From the NCBI GenBank assembly GCA_036733345.1, contig DAINAR010000027.1, positions 1-41,661 on the forward strand: a DNA stretch of 41,661 nt, written 5' to 3'. Below are positions 16,167 through 24,067 of this stretch, piece after piece. The first letter of the stretch is position 1. Every line of letters starts with the position of its first letter. Origin of the DNA: JAFGMQ01 sp036733345. GTDB taxonomy: Bacteria; Desulfobacterota; DSM-4660; Desulfatiglandales; Desulfatiglandaceae. Below the pieces are notes generated by a model. It was not told the origin of the DNA. It did not search any database and worked only from the letters and a program-made list of their open reading frames with translations. The position numbers and the translations under genes were made by a program.

Positions 16167-17681
16167 ATGATAAAAACCGCTTCACAATATCACGATTTTA
16201 CAGGTTACATTAGAGGCAAAATCGCAGGCCATTATCTTGACTGGCAGAATCAGCCGAATGTTTTCAAAGAATACCAGGGGATAGAGCCAATTCCACTGCC
16301 CGAGGATATACCTCCTCTAAAACAAAACCTGTTATCCCTGCTTAAAGAGGAAGGGGCTGATTCAGCTTCAAAAAGAATCGATATTTCGGATCTGGCTCTG
16401 ATCCTTCGCCTGACATGTTGCCTTACAGCAAAAGTTCGATCTGCTGGTGGAGATTTTTATTACCGAAACACTGCTTCAGCAGGAGCGCTTTATCCCACCG
16501 AGATATATGCTGCAACCAGCGGAATAAAAGGTATTGACGACGGTCTATACCATTTTGAAATTCACCGGCAAAGTCTTTCAACATTGAGATCAGGTGATTT
16601 TGCCGATCATATCAGCAGGTTTATTTTCAGACCTGCGGGAAAATCACCGCATCTTGTCATTATTTTTTCTGCTATTTGTTTCAGAAGTTCGTGGAAATAC
16701 CGGGATCGTGCCTATAGATATCATCTTCTTGACACGGGACATGTAATAGAAAACCTGTTTTTTGCCATGAAGGCACTAAGACTTCCTCTTGATGTATACT
16801 ATGATTTCAATGATAGGGAGATAAACAGACTGATCGGAGTGGATGATAACAGGGAAGTAGCTTTGGCGGTTGCAGTTGTTTGTGGTTCCGGGTCTGTCCG
16901 TGATTTAGAGGTACCCAGTATTGAAAAATTGCCGGAAAACCTTATTAGCAGGAGTATTGTATCAGGGCATGAGATAGACTATCCGGCAATAAATGAGATT
17001 CACAGGGCGGGAGAGATGTATGAGGAGAAAAAGGATCACAGCCATGAATTTCCTGTAAGCCCTTCGTTAATACCCAAAACCTGGCAAAGACTGCAGGATT
17101 CATTCTCAAGCGGCCAGGAGATTGAATACCCTCGATGCCTTTTTATGCGCCGTTCAAGCCGTAATTTTGTGGATGCGCCCATAAGTAGCAATAAATTTTT
17201 TTCACTTCTTGATTCCCTGTGTTTAAATTATCATCCAAATCCGGAAAATGCCTCAATAGATTCATCCATGTTATCTATTGGATTTATAGCTGAAAATATA
17301 GAAGATATTACTTCTGGACTATATGTTCTGGATACTATTAAAAGACGGTTTGAGATGGTGTCTTCCGGTTCCCTGACAGAGATGATGTCCCATGTATGCC
17401 TTGATCAGGAATGGCTGAAAAGTGCAGGTATTCATTTTCTATTCATCAGCAACCCGGGGCTCCTTGACAGGAAATACGGTCCAAGGGGTTACAGATATGC
17501 CATGATGACCGCGGGCCGTATGGGGCAGAGAATATATATTTCTGCAACTTCCCTTGGGCTCGGCTGTTGCGGAATAGGGGCATTTTATGACAATGAAGCA
17601 GCCGATCTTATAGGCCTGAGCAATGATTCAAGGCTCCTTTATCTTGTTGCTGTGGGAAGGGTAAAGCGTTTACTTTCATGA
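16167..17681 (+). CDS. SagB/ThcOx-type oxidoreductase with two tandem nitroreductase-like domains
   Basis: FMN-dependent oxidoreductase of the SagB-type dehydrogenase group. Domain 1 (about residues 60-250) has RNTASAGALYPTEIY and the SSWKYRDRAYRYHLLDTGH helix that typify SagB-like proteins. Domain 2 (about 310-504) begins RRSSRNF and has SLGLGCCGIGAFYD. The RYRYALLDTGH-like helix of domain 1 is better preserved than its counterpart in domain 2 (GPRGYRYAMMTAGRMGQ). ATG 16167 has its AAGGAG 16 nt away, while a CTG at 16158 is at ideal distance, so the start may be non-standard. A weak promoter TTGACC-N18-TATTCT lies at 16097-16126. No YcaO or precursor peptide is visible nearby, so azole peptide synthesis cannot be claimed. 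Confidence 0.85.
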   Translation: MIKTASQYHDFTGYIRGKIAGHYLDWQNQPNVFKEYQGIEPIPLPEDIPPLKQNLLSLLKEEGADSASKRIDISDLALILRLTCCLTAKVRSAGGDFYYRNTASAGALYPTEIYAATSGIKGIDDGLYHFEIHRQSLSTLRSGDFADHISRFIFRPAGKSPHLVIIFSAICFRSSWKYRDRAYRYHLLDTGHVIENLFFAMKALRLPLDVYYDFNDREINRLIGVDDNREVALAVAVVCGSGSVRDLEVPSIEKLPENLISRSIVSGHEIDYPAINEIHRAGEMYEEKKDHSHEFPVSPSLIPKTWQRLQDSFSSGQEIEYPRCLFMRRSSRNFVDAPISSNKFFSLLDSLCLNYHPNPENASIDSSMLSIGFIAENIEDITSGLYVLDTIKRRFEMVSSGSLTEMMSHVCLDQEWLKSAGIHFLFISNPGLLDRKYGPRGYRYAMMTAGRMGQRIYISATSLGLGCCGIGAFYDNEAADLIGLSNDSRLLYLVAVGRVKRLLS

Positions 17682-17899
17682 GCTGAAGATGGGAATGTCA
17701 TGAAAAATAAATAAGATTGCAATAATGACTTTTGTATTAGACTTATTTCAATACCTGCACATCACGAGTTTTTACGAAAGCTCCGAAAACGACAGATAGT
17801 GCAAGTCTAAATTGCAGTATTCGTATATTTTTACAGGGATTAGTGCGATTCAAAGATCAATTAGATTCCCGAAAAGGAAAATAGACAACGGAATCATTT

Positions 17900-17928
17900 T
17901 TGACATAACTTCCTTTTTCATATATAAT
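17900..17928 (+). promoter_or_regulatory. Sigma-70 promoter for the sigma-54 activator gene
   Basis: Perfect TTGACA (17900-17905) and TATAAT (17923-17928) boxes with a 17-bp spacer, about 55 bp upstream of the activator ATG. It is the best sigma-70 match in the window and implies constitutive expression of the regulator. The rest of 17682-17899 shows nothing recognisable. Confidence 0.75.
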
Positions 17929-17984
17929 TCACTTAACTATATTTATTTATTATGGTTTTTAATTCAATTCCAAAGTAAGGAAAG

Positions 17985-19817
17985 ATGATTTTGAACCACC
18001 TGAAAAAATTGTCAAATTCTGTTTCGAACAATGAAATCGAATCCACATATAAGGCCCCTTGCGAACTGTTATCGGTCTCTAAGGCCCCAAACGCGCTTGC
18101 AGAGAGGATCAAGGAACTAAACTGCCTTTATGGTATTTCCAACCTTTTTGAAAATCAAGATGTATCCTTATCATGGATTATGCAGCGTGCTGTTGAGTTA
18201 ATTCCAGCTGCATGGCAGTATCCTGAAAATGCTTGCGCACGTATTAAGCTGGACGGGCAGGAATATACCTCGATCAATTTCAAGCCGACCCACTGGAGGC
18301 AAAACGCAAAAATCATCTTGAACAACACACATGTAGGTGAAGTGGATGTATATTATTTACATGCGCCAACGGACATTGATGGAAGCCCCTTCTTAGAAGA
18401 AGAATTCCGCTTGTTAAGAGCCATTAGTGAACGTCTGAGCAAGGTTTTATGGCTAAAACGTTCTGAAGAAGCCCTTAAGGAAAGTGAGGAACGTTATAGG
18501 GTTCTTGCTGAACAGATTGCTGAAGGTGCTGCTCTTGTACAAAATGAACGTTTTATTTATGTGAACCCGGCATTTTGTAAATTGTTCAATATACCTTCGC
18601 CTGAAGATATTCATGATAAGCAGGTGGAAAATTATTCTGCTGCTGGTGTGAATGAAATAGCGAAACTGTACGGATTAACGGCAAATGGTACTATCGAGTC
18701 CAAAGTTGAGGCAGTTCAAAGGCTTACCAGATCCGGAAGTACATTCTGGATAATGGTTTGTCATAATCCAATTACTTATAAGGGCCGACCGGCATTATTA
18801 TCTACATTCCACGACATTACTGAAATAAAAGAACAGCAAATGAAGGCTGAACGTATGGCTGTTTCGTTAGACAATGAAAACCGAATGTTGAGATCTTCAT
18901 TAAAAGAAAGATATAAATTTGGTGATATTCTTGGTCGTTCCCCAGCCATGCAGGAGGTCTATGAGCTTATTCTCAAGGCTGCGGCTACGGATGCAAGTGT
19001 TGCCATATTTGGCGAATCAGGTTCCGGAAAAGAATTAGTCGCCCACGCAATACACGAACATAGCTCCAGGAAAAATATGCGATTTATTGAAGTGAATTGT
19101 GGCGCTATACAGGAGTCACTTTTTGAACGTGAATTTTTTGGACATCGTAAAGGATCATTTTCAAGCGCTCATGCCGATTCCCCTGGTTATTTGGACATGG
19201 TCGATGGGGGGAGTTTGTTTTTAGATGAAGTTAGCGAATTAACATTGAACATGCAGGCAAAATTATTAAGGGCCATTGAAGGAGGAGGGTATAGGCCAAT
19301 AGGAAGCACGGAAACCCTGTCATCAGATTTTCGTATTATTTCGGCATCAAACACAGACTTAAGTGAAAAAGTCACCAGTGGATATATGCGTAGTGATTTT
19401 TTTTATCGCATCCAGGTAATTCAAATTCATTTGCCACCATTGCGTAATCGGAGGCAGGACATTCCATTGCTTGTAGAGCACTTTATGCGGGAAATAAAAG
19501 CTACTTCTGGTATGGAAAGAATTCCCGGTCGCACAATGGATATCTTAATTGAATATGACTGGCCTGGCAATGTGCGTGAATTACGAAATGTATTACAGCG
19601 ATATATAACCCTTGGCCACCTCGAATTTCTTTCACCCATTTCAGAATCCACAAAAATTAAGATGGCATCAGAGCTTAAACTTCGTGAGGCTGTACAAGAA
19701 CTGGAAAAAGCTCTTATTTCAAAAGCGCTTAGAAAGTCTGGCGGTAACCGCACCCGTGCTGCGACCCTATTAGGTATCTCCCGACGTGCACTCTTTAGAA
19801 AAATGTCCTTGCAATGA
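17985..19817 (+). CDS. Sigma-54-dependent transcriptional activator (GAF-PAS-AAA+-Fis)
   Basis: Order: a GAF-like domain (about 40-160), a PAS domain (about 175-285), a short coiled linker, an AAA+ domain (about 313-535) and a Fis-type helix-turn-helix (about 570-610). Walker A GESGSGKE spans 343-350, Walker B is GGSLFLDEVSE, and the sensor region YRIQVIQIHLPPLRNRRQDIP is intact. The loop that contacts sigma-54, normally GAFTGA, reads GSFSSA (390-395), changing three of six positions. The GAF/PAS pair suggests sensing of a small ligand or redox state; there is no receiver domain. A terminator follows the gene, and 180 bp further is a sigma-54 promoter, its most likely target. Confidence 0.92.
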   Translation: MILNHLKKLSNSVSNNEIESTYKAPCELLSVSKAPNALAERIKELNCLYGISNLFENQDVSLSWIMQRAVELIPAAWQYPENACARIKLDGQEYTSINFKPTHWRQNAKIILNNTHVGEVDVYYLHAPTDIDGSPFLEEEFRLLRAISERLSKVLWLKRSEEALKESEERYRVLAEQIAEGAALVQNERFIYVNPAFCKLFNIPSPEDIHDKQVENYSAAGVNEIAKLYGLTANGTIESKVEAVQRLTRSGSTFWIMVCHNPITYKGRPALLSTFHDITEIKEQQMKAERMAVSLDNENRMLRSSLKERYKFGDILGRSPAMQEVYELILKAAATDASVAIFGESGSGKELVAHAIHEHSSRKNMRFIEVNCGAIQESLFEREFFGHRKGSFSSAHADSPGYLDMVDGGSLFLDEVSELTLNMQAKLLRAIEGGGYRPIGSTETLSSDFRIISASNTDLSEKVTSGYMRSDFFYRIQVIQIHLPPLRNRRQDIPLLVEHFMREIKATSGMERIPGRTMDILIEYDWPGNVRELRNVLQRYITLGHLEFLSPISESTKIKMASELKLREAVQELEKALISKALRKSGGNRTRAATLLGISRRALFRKMSLQ

Positions 19818-19824
19818 GTGCCTT

Positions 19825-19846
19825 AAACGCCCGCCAGGGGCGTTTT
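19825..19846 (+). terminator. Rho-independent terminator after the activator gene
   Basis: Stem AAACGCCC/GGGCGTTT with a five-base loop and a trailing TTTT, starting 8 bp after the activator stop codon. It separates the activator from the small-gene operon. Confidence 0.7.
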
Positions 19847-19995
19847 CGCTCTCTCGAATAATTATAATGAAATCGGACTGTTCTGGCAATTTATAATATT
19901 TGAAGGGGCGATATTTTCCCATTGATGTTTCCAATAACACCTCGCTTTATCTAATTCTACTGGAATATCATCTAGTTATATTATTCAGCCCACTC

Positions 19996-20010
19996 TGGCA
20001 TTCTATTTGC
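19996..20010 (+). promoter_or_regulatory. Sigma-54 (-24/-12) promoter
   Basis: TGGCATTCTATTTGC: GG at 19997-19998 and GC at 20009-20010 with exactly 10 bp between, close to consensus TGGCAC-N5-TTGC. Predicted transcription start is near 20022, about 90 bp upstream of the first small gene. An 11-bp direct repeat CTATAACTATA at 20044-20054 and 20081-20091 lies in the leader. No clear activator-binding palindrome was found upstream. Confidence 0.75.
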
Positions 20011-20109
20011 AATGTTTTGATTTTAAAGCAGAAATAAGAATGCCTATAACTATAATTATATCTGTCATCGCCTTGGTTGGCTATAACTATACACTAGGAG
20101 TTATTTTCC

Positions 20110-20352
20110 ATGGAGTTAGTCAAAAACAGAGCTTCCGGTAAAACATTTATTGTTATTGACAATAATGAAGAGACATATTTTCTCCTAATCACACCTGAAG
20201 GCAAGCTAAAGCGCCTAAAGCGACATTTATTCGGGCCTCTTATTTCAGTTGATCCTGGAGAGATAGAACAAAAGCTCGATATAAAAAAGATACAATTAGA
20301 TAAGTACTCGGAACTCAAAGAATACGGTGATTATTTAATGCCTGACAATTAG
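20110..20352 (+). CDS. Hypothetical 80-residue protein, first gene of the sigma-54 operon
   Basis: No family recognised. The product is a small soluble protein, beta-rich at first (KTFIVIDNNEETYFLLITPEG) and helical and charged afterwards, without cysteines or a signal. AGGAG lies 9 nt before the ATG. It is the first gene after the sigma-54 promoter, about 70 bp from the next gene, so it should be expressed under the activator's control. Confidence 0.7.
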   Translation: MELVKNRASGKTFIVIDNNEETYFLLITPEGKLKRLKRHLFGPLISVDPGEIEQKLDIKKIQLDKYSELKEYGDYLMPDN

Positions 20353-20422
20353 TAGTAAGCAAAATTTATGAAAAATCAATTGAAGGCTTTTTAAAGAAGC
20401 TTTGCGGGAAGAGAGTAACTCA

Positions 20423-20836
20423 ATGAAAAACGATCCATTTGGAAACCTTTGTGATTGGGGAACTGTACTGGACATACTGGAAGAATTATCAGTAAATGGC
20501 CAGTTGTCTGACTGTCAATCTGGTCTGATTCGGGTACTTCGATACAAGGGGAACTGGCGTCTTCGTGAAGAGGTATTAAAACGAATAGGAAAAATTAGAA
20601 CTCCATCCCCTCAGTTGATTTTACAGACACTCAGTATATTGACAGATGACAATATTTACTACGATGCAAGAATTCTTGCAGGCGAGGCTATACTTCAAAT
20701 TCTTAAAAACACTCGGAATAATGCAGGTACTTCCGGGATAAACATGTCGGTACGAAAAGCAGCCGTAAGACTGATAAGTACACCACAGCCACCTGTTTTT
20801 GAAACTGCGCTGAAAAACCTCTTATCAGAGACGTGA
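20423..20836 (+). CDS. Hypothetical helical (HEAT-like) protein
   Basis: A 137-residue protein made of amphipathic helices: LSDCQSGLIRVLRYKGNWRL, EEVLKRIGKI, SPQLILQTLSILTDDNIYYD. The pattern resembles HEAT/ARM repeats, which usually bind protein partners. ATG 20423 is preferred over TTG 20402, since an AGAG-type SD site lies about 8 nt upstream. Second gene of the putative operon. No enzymatic motif is visible. Confidence 0.7.
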   Translation: MKNDPFGNLCDWGTVLDILEELSVNGQLSDCQSGLIRVLRYKGNWRLREEVLKRIGKIRTPSPQLILQTLSILTDDNIYYDARILAGEAILQILKNTRNNAGTSGINMSVRKAAVRLISTPQPPVFETALKNLLSET

Positions 20837-20886
20837 TGTTAAAGGGATGATAATAATCTTATTCGAATTCATCAAGGGAAGCTTCA

Positions 20887-21099
20887 ATGTTAAAAGAAAT
20901 TAATGATCTCGGAATATGTAACACATGTATTTATAGATCAAAATGTCTTTCAATGAAAAAAATCCTGAAGGAAGGGAAGTATATTTTTGATTGTGAAGAA
21001 TTCAATAATTCTGAATTTACTGATGACAACGAAAGTACTCGTTCACTCAATACCTTTGCTGTACTTCCATGTTTTTCCTTAAAAAATCTGATTCCGTGA
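20887..21099 (+). CDS. Small Cys-rich protein
   Basis: A 70-residue protein with GICNTCIYRSKC and a following FDCEEF: a C-x2-C-x5-C-x16-C arrangement that may bind zinc or an iron-sulfur cluster. The CxxC...CEEF layout resembles small proteins I associate with Desulfobacterota, with no function known to me. AAGGGA about 8 nt upstream supports the ATG. Third gene of the operon; the last 30 residues have no clear structure. Confidence 0.65.
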   Translation: MLKEINDLGICNTCIYRSKCLSMKKILKEGKYIFDCEEFNNSEFTDDNESTRSLNTFAVLPCFSLKNLIP

Positions 21100-21147
21100 C
21101 AGGTAACAGACGATTATTGAATTCTAAAAAAGAATGGAGGCAGCGTT

Positions 21148-21432
21148 ATGGCATCAAATTTTAAAATTATCTCATATCAAAGGTGTGATTCCCTGTACTT
21201 AAAATTAGTTGGTGACTTTGACGGCAGTTCAGCTTGGGAATTAATAAATTTAATAAAAAAAACTCCTAAAAGTTACCGTAAAATATTTGTCAATACCAGC
21301 GGGTTAAATAATATTTATCCATTTGGGGTGGGCACATTTCAAAAAAATTTAACTGAACTAAAAAAAGATCAGATTTGTCTTTTGTTTAAAGGCAATAAGT
21401 CAAATCGGATATCAGCTGCCTTTTTAGAGTAA
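21148..21432 (+). CDS. STAS-like small protein
   Basis: A 94-residue protein with the pattern LVGDFDGSSAWELINLI, a strand KIFVNTSGLNNIYPFGVGTF, a helix and a final strand CLLFKGNKS. The alternation of strands and helices, with D-G-S-S at the start of helix 1, fits a STAS (anti-sigma-antagonist) fold. The usual phosphorylatable Ser of the DSSG motif is not clearly present (NTSGL instead). GGAGG upstream supports the ATG. Last clear gene of the operon; a protein-interaction role is likely. Confidence 0.65.
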   Translation: MASNFKIISYQRCDSLYLKLVGDFDGSSAWELINLIKKTPKSYRKIFVNTSGLNNIYPFGVGTFQKNLTELKKDQICLLFKGNKSNRISAAFLE

Positions 21433-21445
21433 AGAATATGATAAA

Positions 21446-21625
21446 TTGTATCAAAAACAGATCCGCATTTTGAAAGAAATAAATGAAGATGAAAAAGAAA
21501 AATTTATATTATGCTCCAATCTTGGAACAGCGAGCTTTGCTGTAAACATAATTTCATGCCTAATCGATCTTCTCCAGTGGAGAAGATGCCAGTCTTTATT
21601 CCAGTCTTTATTTAATTTTTTTTAA
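21446..21625 (+). CDS. Doubtful 59-residue ORF at operon end
   Basis: A TTG-started frame just after the STAS-like gene encodes LYQKQIRILKEINEDEKEKF, then a hydrophobic stretch and low-complexity repeats (CQSLFQSLFNFF). There is no good SD site, and its end is built from a 12-bp tandem duplication (CCAGTCTTTATT at 21589 and 21601). It is probably read-through sequence rather than a gene. Confidence 0.18.
   Translation: MYQKQIRILKEINEDEKEKFILCSNLGTASFAVNIISCLIDLLQWRRCQSLFQSLFNFF
21567..21587 (+). terminator. Hairpin likely ending the small-gene operon
   Basis: A perfect 9-bp stem ATCTTCTCC/GGAGAAGAT with an AGT loop, followed about 30 nt later by a T8 run. The T-run is separated from the stem, so termination efficiency is uncertain; it could also protect the 3' end. 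Confidence 0.4.
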
Positions 21626-21740
21626 AAGTATCTTGATAAAAAAACCTGTATTAGTACCTGAAGAATATTTCTAATATGAATAAAAAATATCAGGAATAAA
21701 TAGAACTTGCATGATCAGAATATTATTAGTACGTTTTATT

Positions 21741-21884
21741 CTATAGAAGATATTTACTTCAAGTCTTTAAATAACGGATACTGATAAAAAAAAGATTTTG
21801 AATGATATTTTCCGGTTCCCTGACAGAGATGATGTCCCATGTATGCCTTGATCAGGAATGGCTGAAAAATGCAGGTATTCATTT
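21741..21884 (+). pseudogene. Decayed partial copy of the sagB-like gene
   Basis: Positions 21810-21884 repeat 17363-17437 with one mismatch in 75 bp. The preceding 70 bp align to 17296-17362 with many substitutions and small indels (shared TATAGAAGATATT and GGATACT blocks). After 21884 similarity jumps to the gene's end (AGCTGAAGA-GGG). The copy is not translatable as a domain. The remainder of 21626-21994 holds nothing else I can identify. Confidence 0.7.
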
Positions 21885-21994
21885 AATAAGCTGAAGAGGG
21901 GGAGCCGTTTACGTTGCAAAGGATAGGGCTTGGTGTTAAGAGGAACTGGAGAAATAGGATAGTTTGGATTTATTGATTTTTTATAGAAGATCCG

Positions 21995-22585
21995 GTGAAT
22001 AAGATGGGGGCCGTAAAATCTTCTTCTGATGCTTTTCAAAAAGTCTCAGATAAGGTGATAAAAGCCTGCCTTGATGTACATTATTGTGCAAATAAAGCAT
22101 GCGCGGCTGCGGTTATATTTAGTGATTGGGCAGACTCAACACCATTGAATCAATATACTGCAATATTACAGGCTTGTGAGGCATATAAGCCGGGCAGCTT
22201 CTATCTCCGTGAGCTTAAACCGCTGATGGCCGTTATTGAGCGGATCAAAGAACATGTCCATATCTATCTTATAGATGCGTATTGTTATCTGTCTTCCCAT
22301 AATGAACCCGGACTGGGGGCATACCTCTATGAGGCAATAAAGGGACGGTCTGCCGTTGTCGGGGTGGCAAAAAACATATTCAGACATTCGAATCATGCAA
22401 TAGAGGTCTTTCGTGGCAACAGTAAACGCCCTCTTTATGTGACATCCATCGGATTGTCAAAGGAAGAGGCTGCATCCAGAATTTCAATAATGGCAGGTAA
22501 ATTCCGCATGCCGACTCTTATTAGAATGACAGACCAGTTGGCGCACAAAGTGATTAACGAAGATGAGAGTATTTGCATAGGATGA
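21995..22585 (+). CDS. Divergent endonuclease V (Nfi)-like protein
   Basis: The sequence follows endonuclease V from end to end: ACLDVHY (D27), AYKPGSFYLRE (E73), IYLIDAY (D94), VVGVAKNIF (K126), LYVTSIGLSKEEA and KFRMPTLIRMTDQLAH. The three acidic metal ligands and the lysine are retained. The normally invariant DGHG-x-x-HPR loop is DAYCYLSSHNE, and the PYIP wedge is AYKP. It is about 25 residues shorter than typical. Deaminated DNA or RNA is the family substrate; the loop change may alter specificity. GTG 21995 and ATG 22004 are both possible starts, and neither has a strong SD site. A 53-residue membrane protein gene follows. Confidence 0.72.
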   Translation: MNKMGAVKSSSDAFQKVSDKVIKACLDVHYCANKACAAAVIFSDWADSTPLNQYTAILQACEAYKPGSFYLRELKPLMAVIERIKEHVHIYLIDAYCYLSSHNEPGLGAYLYEAIKGRSAVVGVAKNIFRHSNHAIEVFRGNSKRPLYVTSIGLSKEEAASRISIMAGKFRMPTLIRMTDQLAHKVINEDESICIG

Positions 22586-22669
22586 AAATTTGAAATTCGC
22601 TAATTTGTTCAACCTTGATTCCATCAGACAGGGATGGAATAAAAAGAGTAGGAAGGGTGTTAACGTATT

Positions 22670-22831
22670 ATGAAATTAAAAACAAAATACCTTATTGTCC
22701 TTATTGTTCTGGGATTAGTAGATATAATCATTCCCGTACCTATTGTTGCCTTGGTTTTAATATATGTAATGTTTCAGAGACCTCCCTGGTTCATGGAAGC
22801 CTGTCAGGGGATTTATTCTCGGAAGAAATGA
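22670..22831 (+). CDS. Small membrane protein, 53 residues
   Basis: The frame starts MKLKTKYLIVLIVLGLVDII, continues through a second hydrophobic stretch (PVPIVALVLIYVMF) and ends with RPPWF and a short amphipathic tail. This gives one or two membrane spans joined by a PVP turn. The composition is far more protein-like than the overlapping 87-codon frame 22615-22878, which I treat as a shadow. A GGAAGGG lies about 12 nt upstream of the ATG. Function unknown. It lies between the endonuclease V-like gene and ridA. Confidence 0.65.
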   Translation: MKLKTKYLIVLIVLGLVDIIIPVPIVALVLIYVMFQRPPWFMEACQGIYSRKK

Positions 22832-22906
22832 TCTGGAAAGGCATAAATAGATGTGAATACGGCGATTATCAATGCTAAGTAACCAGAAATATAGAGGGGA
22901 ATTAAA

Positions 22907-23284
22907 ATGGAAGCTGTTTTTGTTAAGGATGCACCGGATGCTATTGGTCCGTACTGTCATGCAATGAAGGCAGGAGATCTCTTATTCTGTTCAGGGCAGG
23001 CCCCAATAGATCCAAAGACAATGAAACTGGAAGGAATAACTATTGAAGAACAAACCAGAAGGGTATTAAGCAATCTTTCAATTGTTCTGGCCGGTACCGG
23101 TTTGTCTCTCAAGAATGTCATTAAAACGACTGTGTATCTTAAAAATATGAATGATTTTCCTGGCATGAATAAAGTCTATGAAGAAATCTTTGAAGGTCAC
23201 AAGCCCAGCCGGAGCACTGTAGCTGTCAAGCAAAATCCGCTGGATGCCCTGGTGGAAATAGAGTGCATAGCAGAATTTCAATAA
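22907..23284 (+). CDS. ridA: RidA family reactive-intermediate deaminase
   Basis: A 125-residue protein of the YjgF/RidA family, which hydrolyses reactive enamine/imine intermediates released by PLP enzymes. The hallmark residues are present: GPYCHA, CSGQAPIDP, R102 in KPSRSTVAV (binds substrate carboxylate) and E118 in VEIECIA. Length is typical and it should form a trimer. An SD-like GGGG lies upstream of the ATG. It is a solitary gene. Confidence 0.93.
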   Translation: MEAVFVKDAPDAIGPYCHAMKAGDLLFCSGQAPIDPKTMKLEGITIEEQTRRVLSNLSIVLAGTGLSLKNVIKTTVYLKNMNDFPGMNKVYEEIFEGHKPSRSTVAVKQNPLDALVEIECIAEFQ

Positions 23285-23374
23285 AAAATAAAATGCAGCA
23301 TTAGTTTTTAAAAAATGGAATGCAATTATGAGTTATTTAGTGGCCATCCATAAACCGAGAAAAGACACTAATGG

Positions 23375-23515
23375 GTTTCTATCTCGGAAATGAGCAAATT
23401 TCTACAAGATTAAGAAAATCAAGGATTTGGGAGGATGCTTACACCTGTACGCCGCACAATCAAGTCCGCCGGTTGAGGCTGAGATTGTAAAAAAGGGCCA
23501 TTTCTGGATAGAAAC
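23375..23515. repeat. Intergenic element with imperfect inverted ends
   Basis: GTTTCTATCTCGGAAATG at the left is mirrored by CATTTCTGGATAGAAAC at the right (one gap, few mismatches). Between them is 100 bp with CAAGATTAAGAAAATCAAGG and GTACGCCGCACAATC. There is no coding frame. It may be a small mobile or structured element. The flanking 23285-23374 shows nothing further. Confidence 0.45.
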
Positions 23516-23552
23516 TATTTAAGGATAAAGGACACATTAAAATTGCTCCTGC

Positions 23553-23581
23553 TTGACATAGAAATGATGGCTTACTATATT
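23553..23581 (+). promoter_or_regulatory. Sigma-70 promoter for the 80-residue protein gene
   Basis: Perfect TTGACA (23553-23558), 17-bp spacer, TATATT (23576-23581). Transcription would start near 23588, giving a leader of about 95 nt before the ATG at 23683. Confidence 0.7.
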
Positions 23582-23682
23582 ATATCAATGTTGTGTTCAG
23601 ATAGAATTCTCCATCTTGAATTTTGTTTTTTGTCAGAAGAGTTCAGAAAAGCGTAACCATTATAAAAAGAGGAGGAAAAGGT

Positions 23683-23925
23683 ATGGCACGATGGAAGTAC
23701 AAAACAAGCATTATTGATCCTGAGAAATTAATACCGCCTGATGTTATTGCATGTGATGAAACAGGAATGTGTGTTATTGATGGTGTCCCAGGAACCCATG
23801 GATCTCTCGAAGAAATTATGGACAAGGAAGGTCAGAGCGAATGGGAACTGGTTGAAACCCATACCCATGCTGGAAAATGGCTCTTTATATGGAAAAAGGA
23901 GATTCAAGAAGCAGTTATCAGTTAG
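23683..23925 (+). CDS. Hypothetical 80-residue protein
   Basis: No firm family. It opens MARWKYKTSIIDPEKLIPPD and ends WELVETHTHAGKWLFIWKK, a short beta-rich layout reminiscent of DUF4177-type proteins; this is a guess from pattern. ATG 23683 is chosen because GGAGG (23671-23675) lies 7 nt upstream; the longer frame from 23623 is unlikely. It has its own strong promoter and a strong terminator, so it is a well-defined single-gene unit. Confidence 0.65.
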   Translation: MARWKYKTSIIDPEKLIPPDVIACDETGMCVIDGVPGTHGSLEEIMDKEGQSEWELVETHTHAGKWLFIWKKEIQEAVIS

Positions 23926-23990
23926 TGCCTGCCCATTAGATCCTTGGCTGATCCTGTTTATCTGCAATTATGGGTGCAAGAAATCTGGAA

Positions 23991-24027
23991 AGAGGATTTG
24001 TCTTTGAAAGACAAATCCTCTTTTTTT
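23991..24027 (+). terminator. Strong rho-independent terminator
   Basis: Perfect 13-bp stem AGAGGATTTGTCT/AGACAAATCCTCT, short loop, then seven T. It ends the 80-residue protein gene and separates it from convergent pyrG. Confidence 0.93.
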
Positions 24028-24067
24028 ACCTGAGTATTTTTTGTTTTATTTATTTGAGGATTTAGAT

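Noticed and set aside
16167..17681. Azole-type RiPP cluster around the SagB-like gene
   Set aside because: No YcaO cyclase, E1-like partner, precursor peptide or transporter is visible nearby; the neighbouring protease gene is interrupted.
22615..22878. 87-codon frame
   Set aside because: It overlaps the better-supported 53-residue membrane protein in another frame and has random-looking composition.
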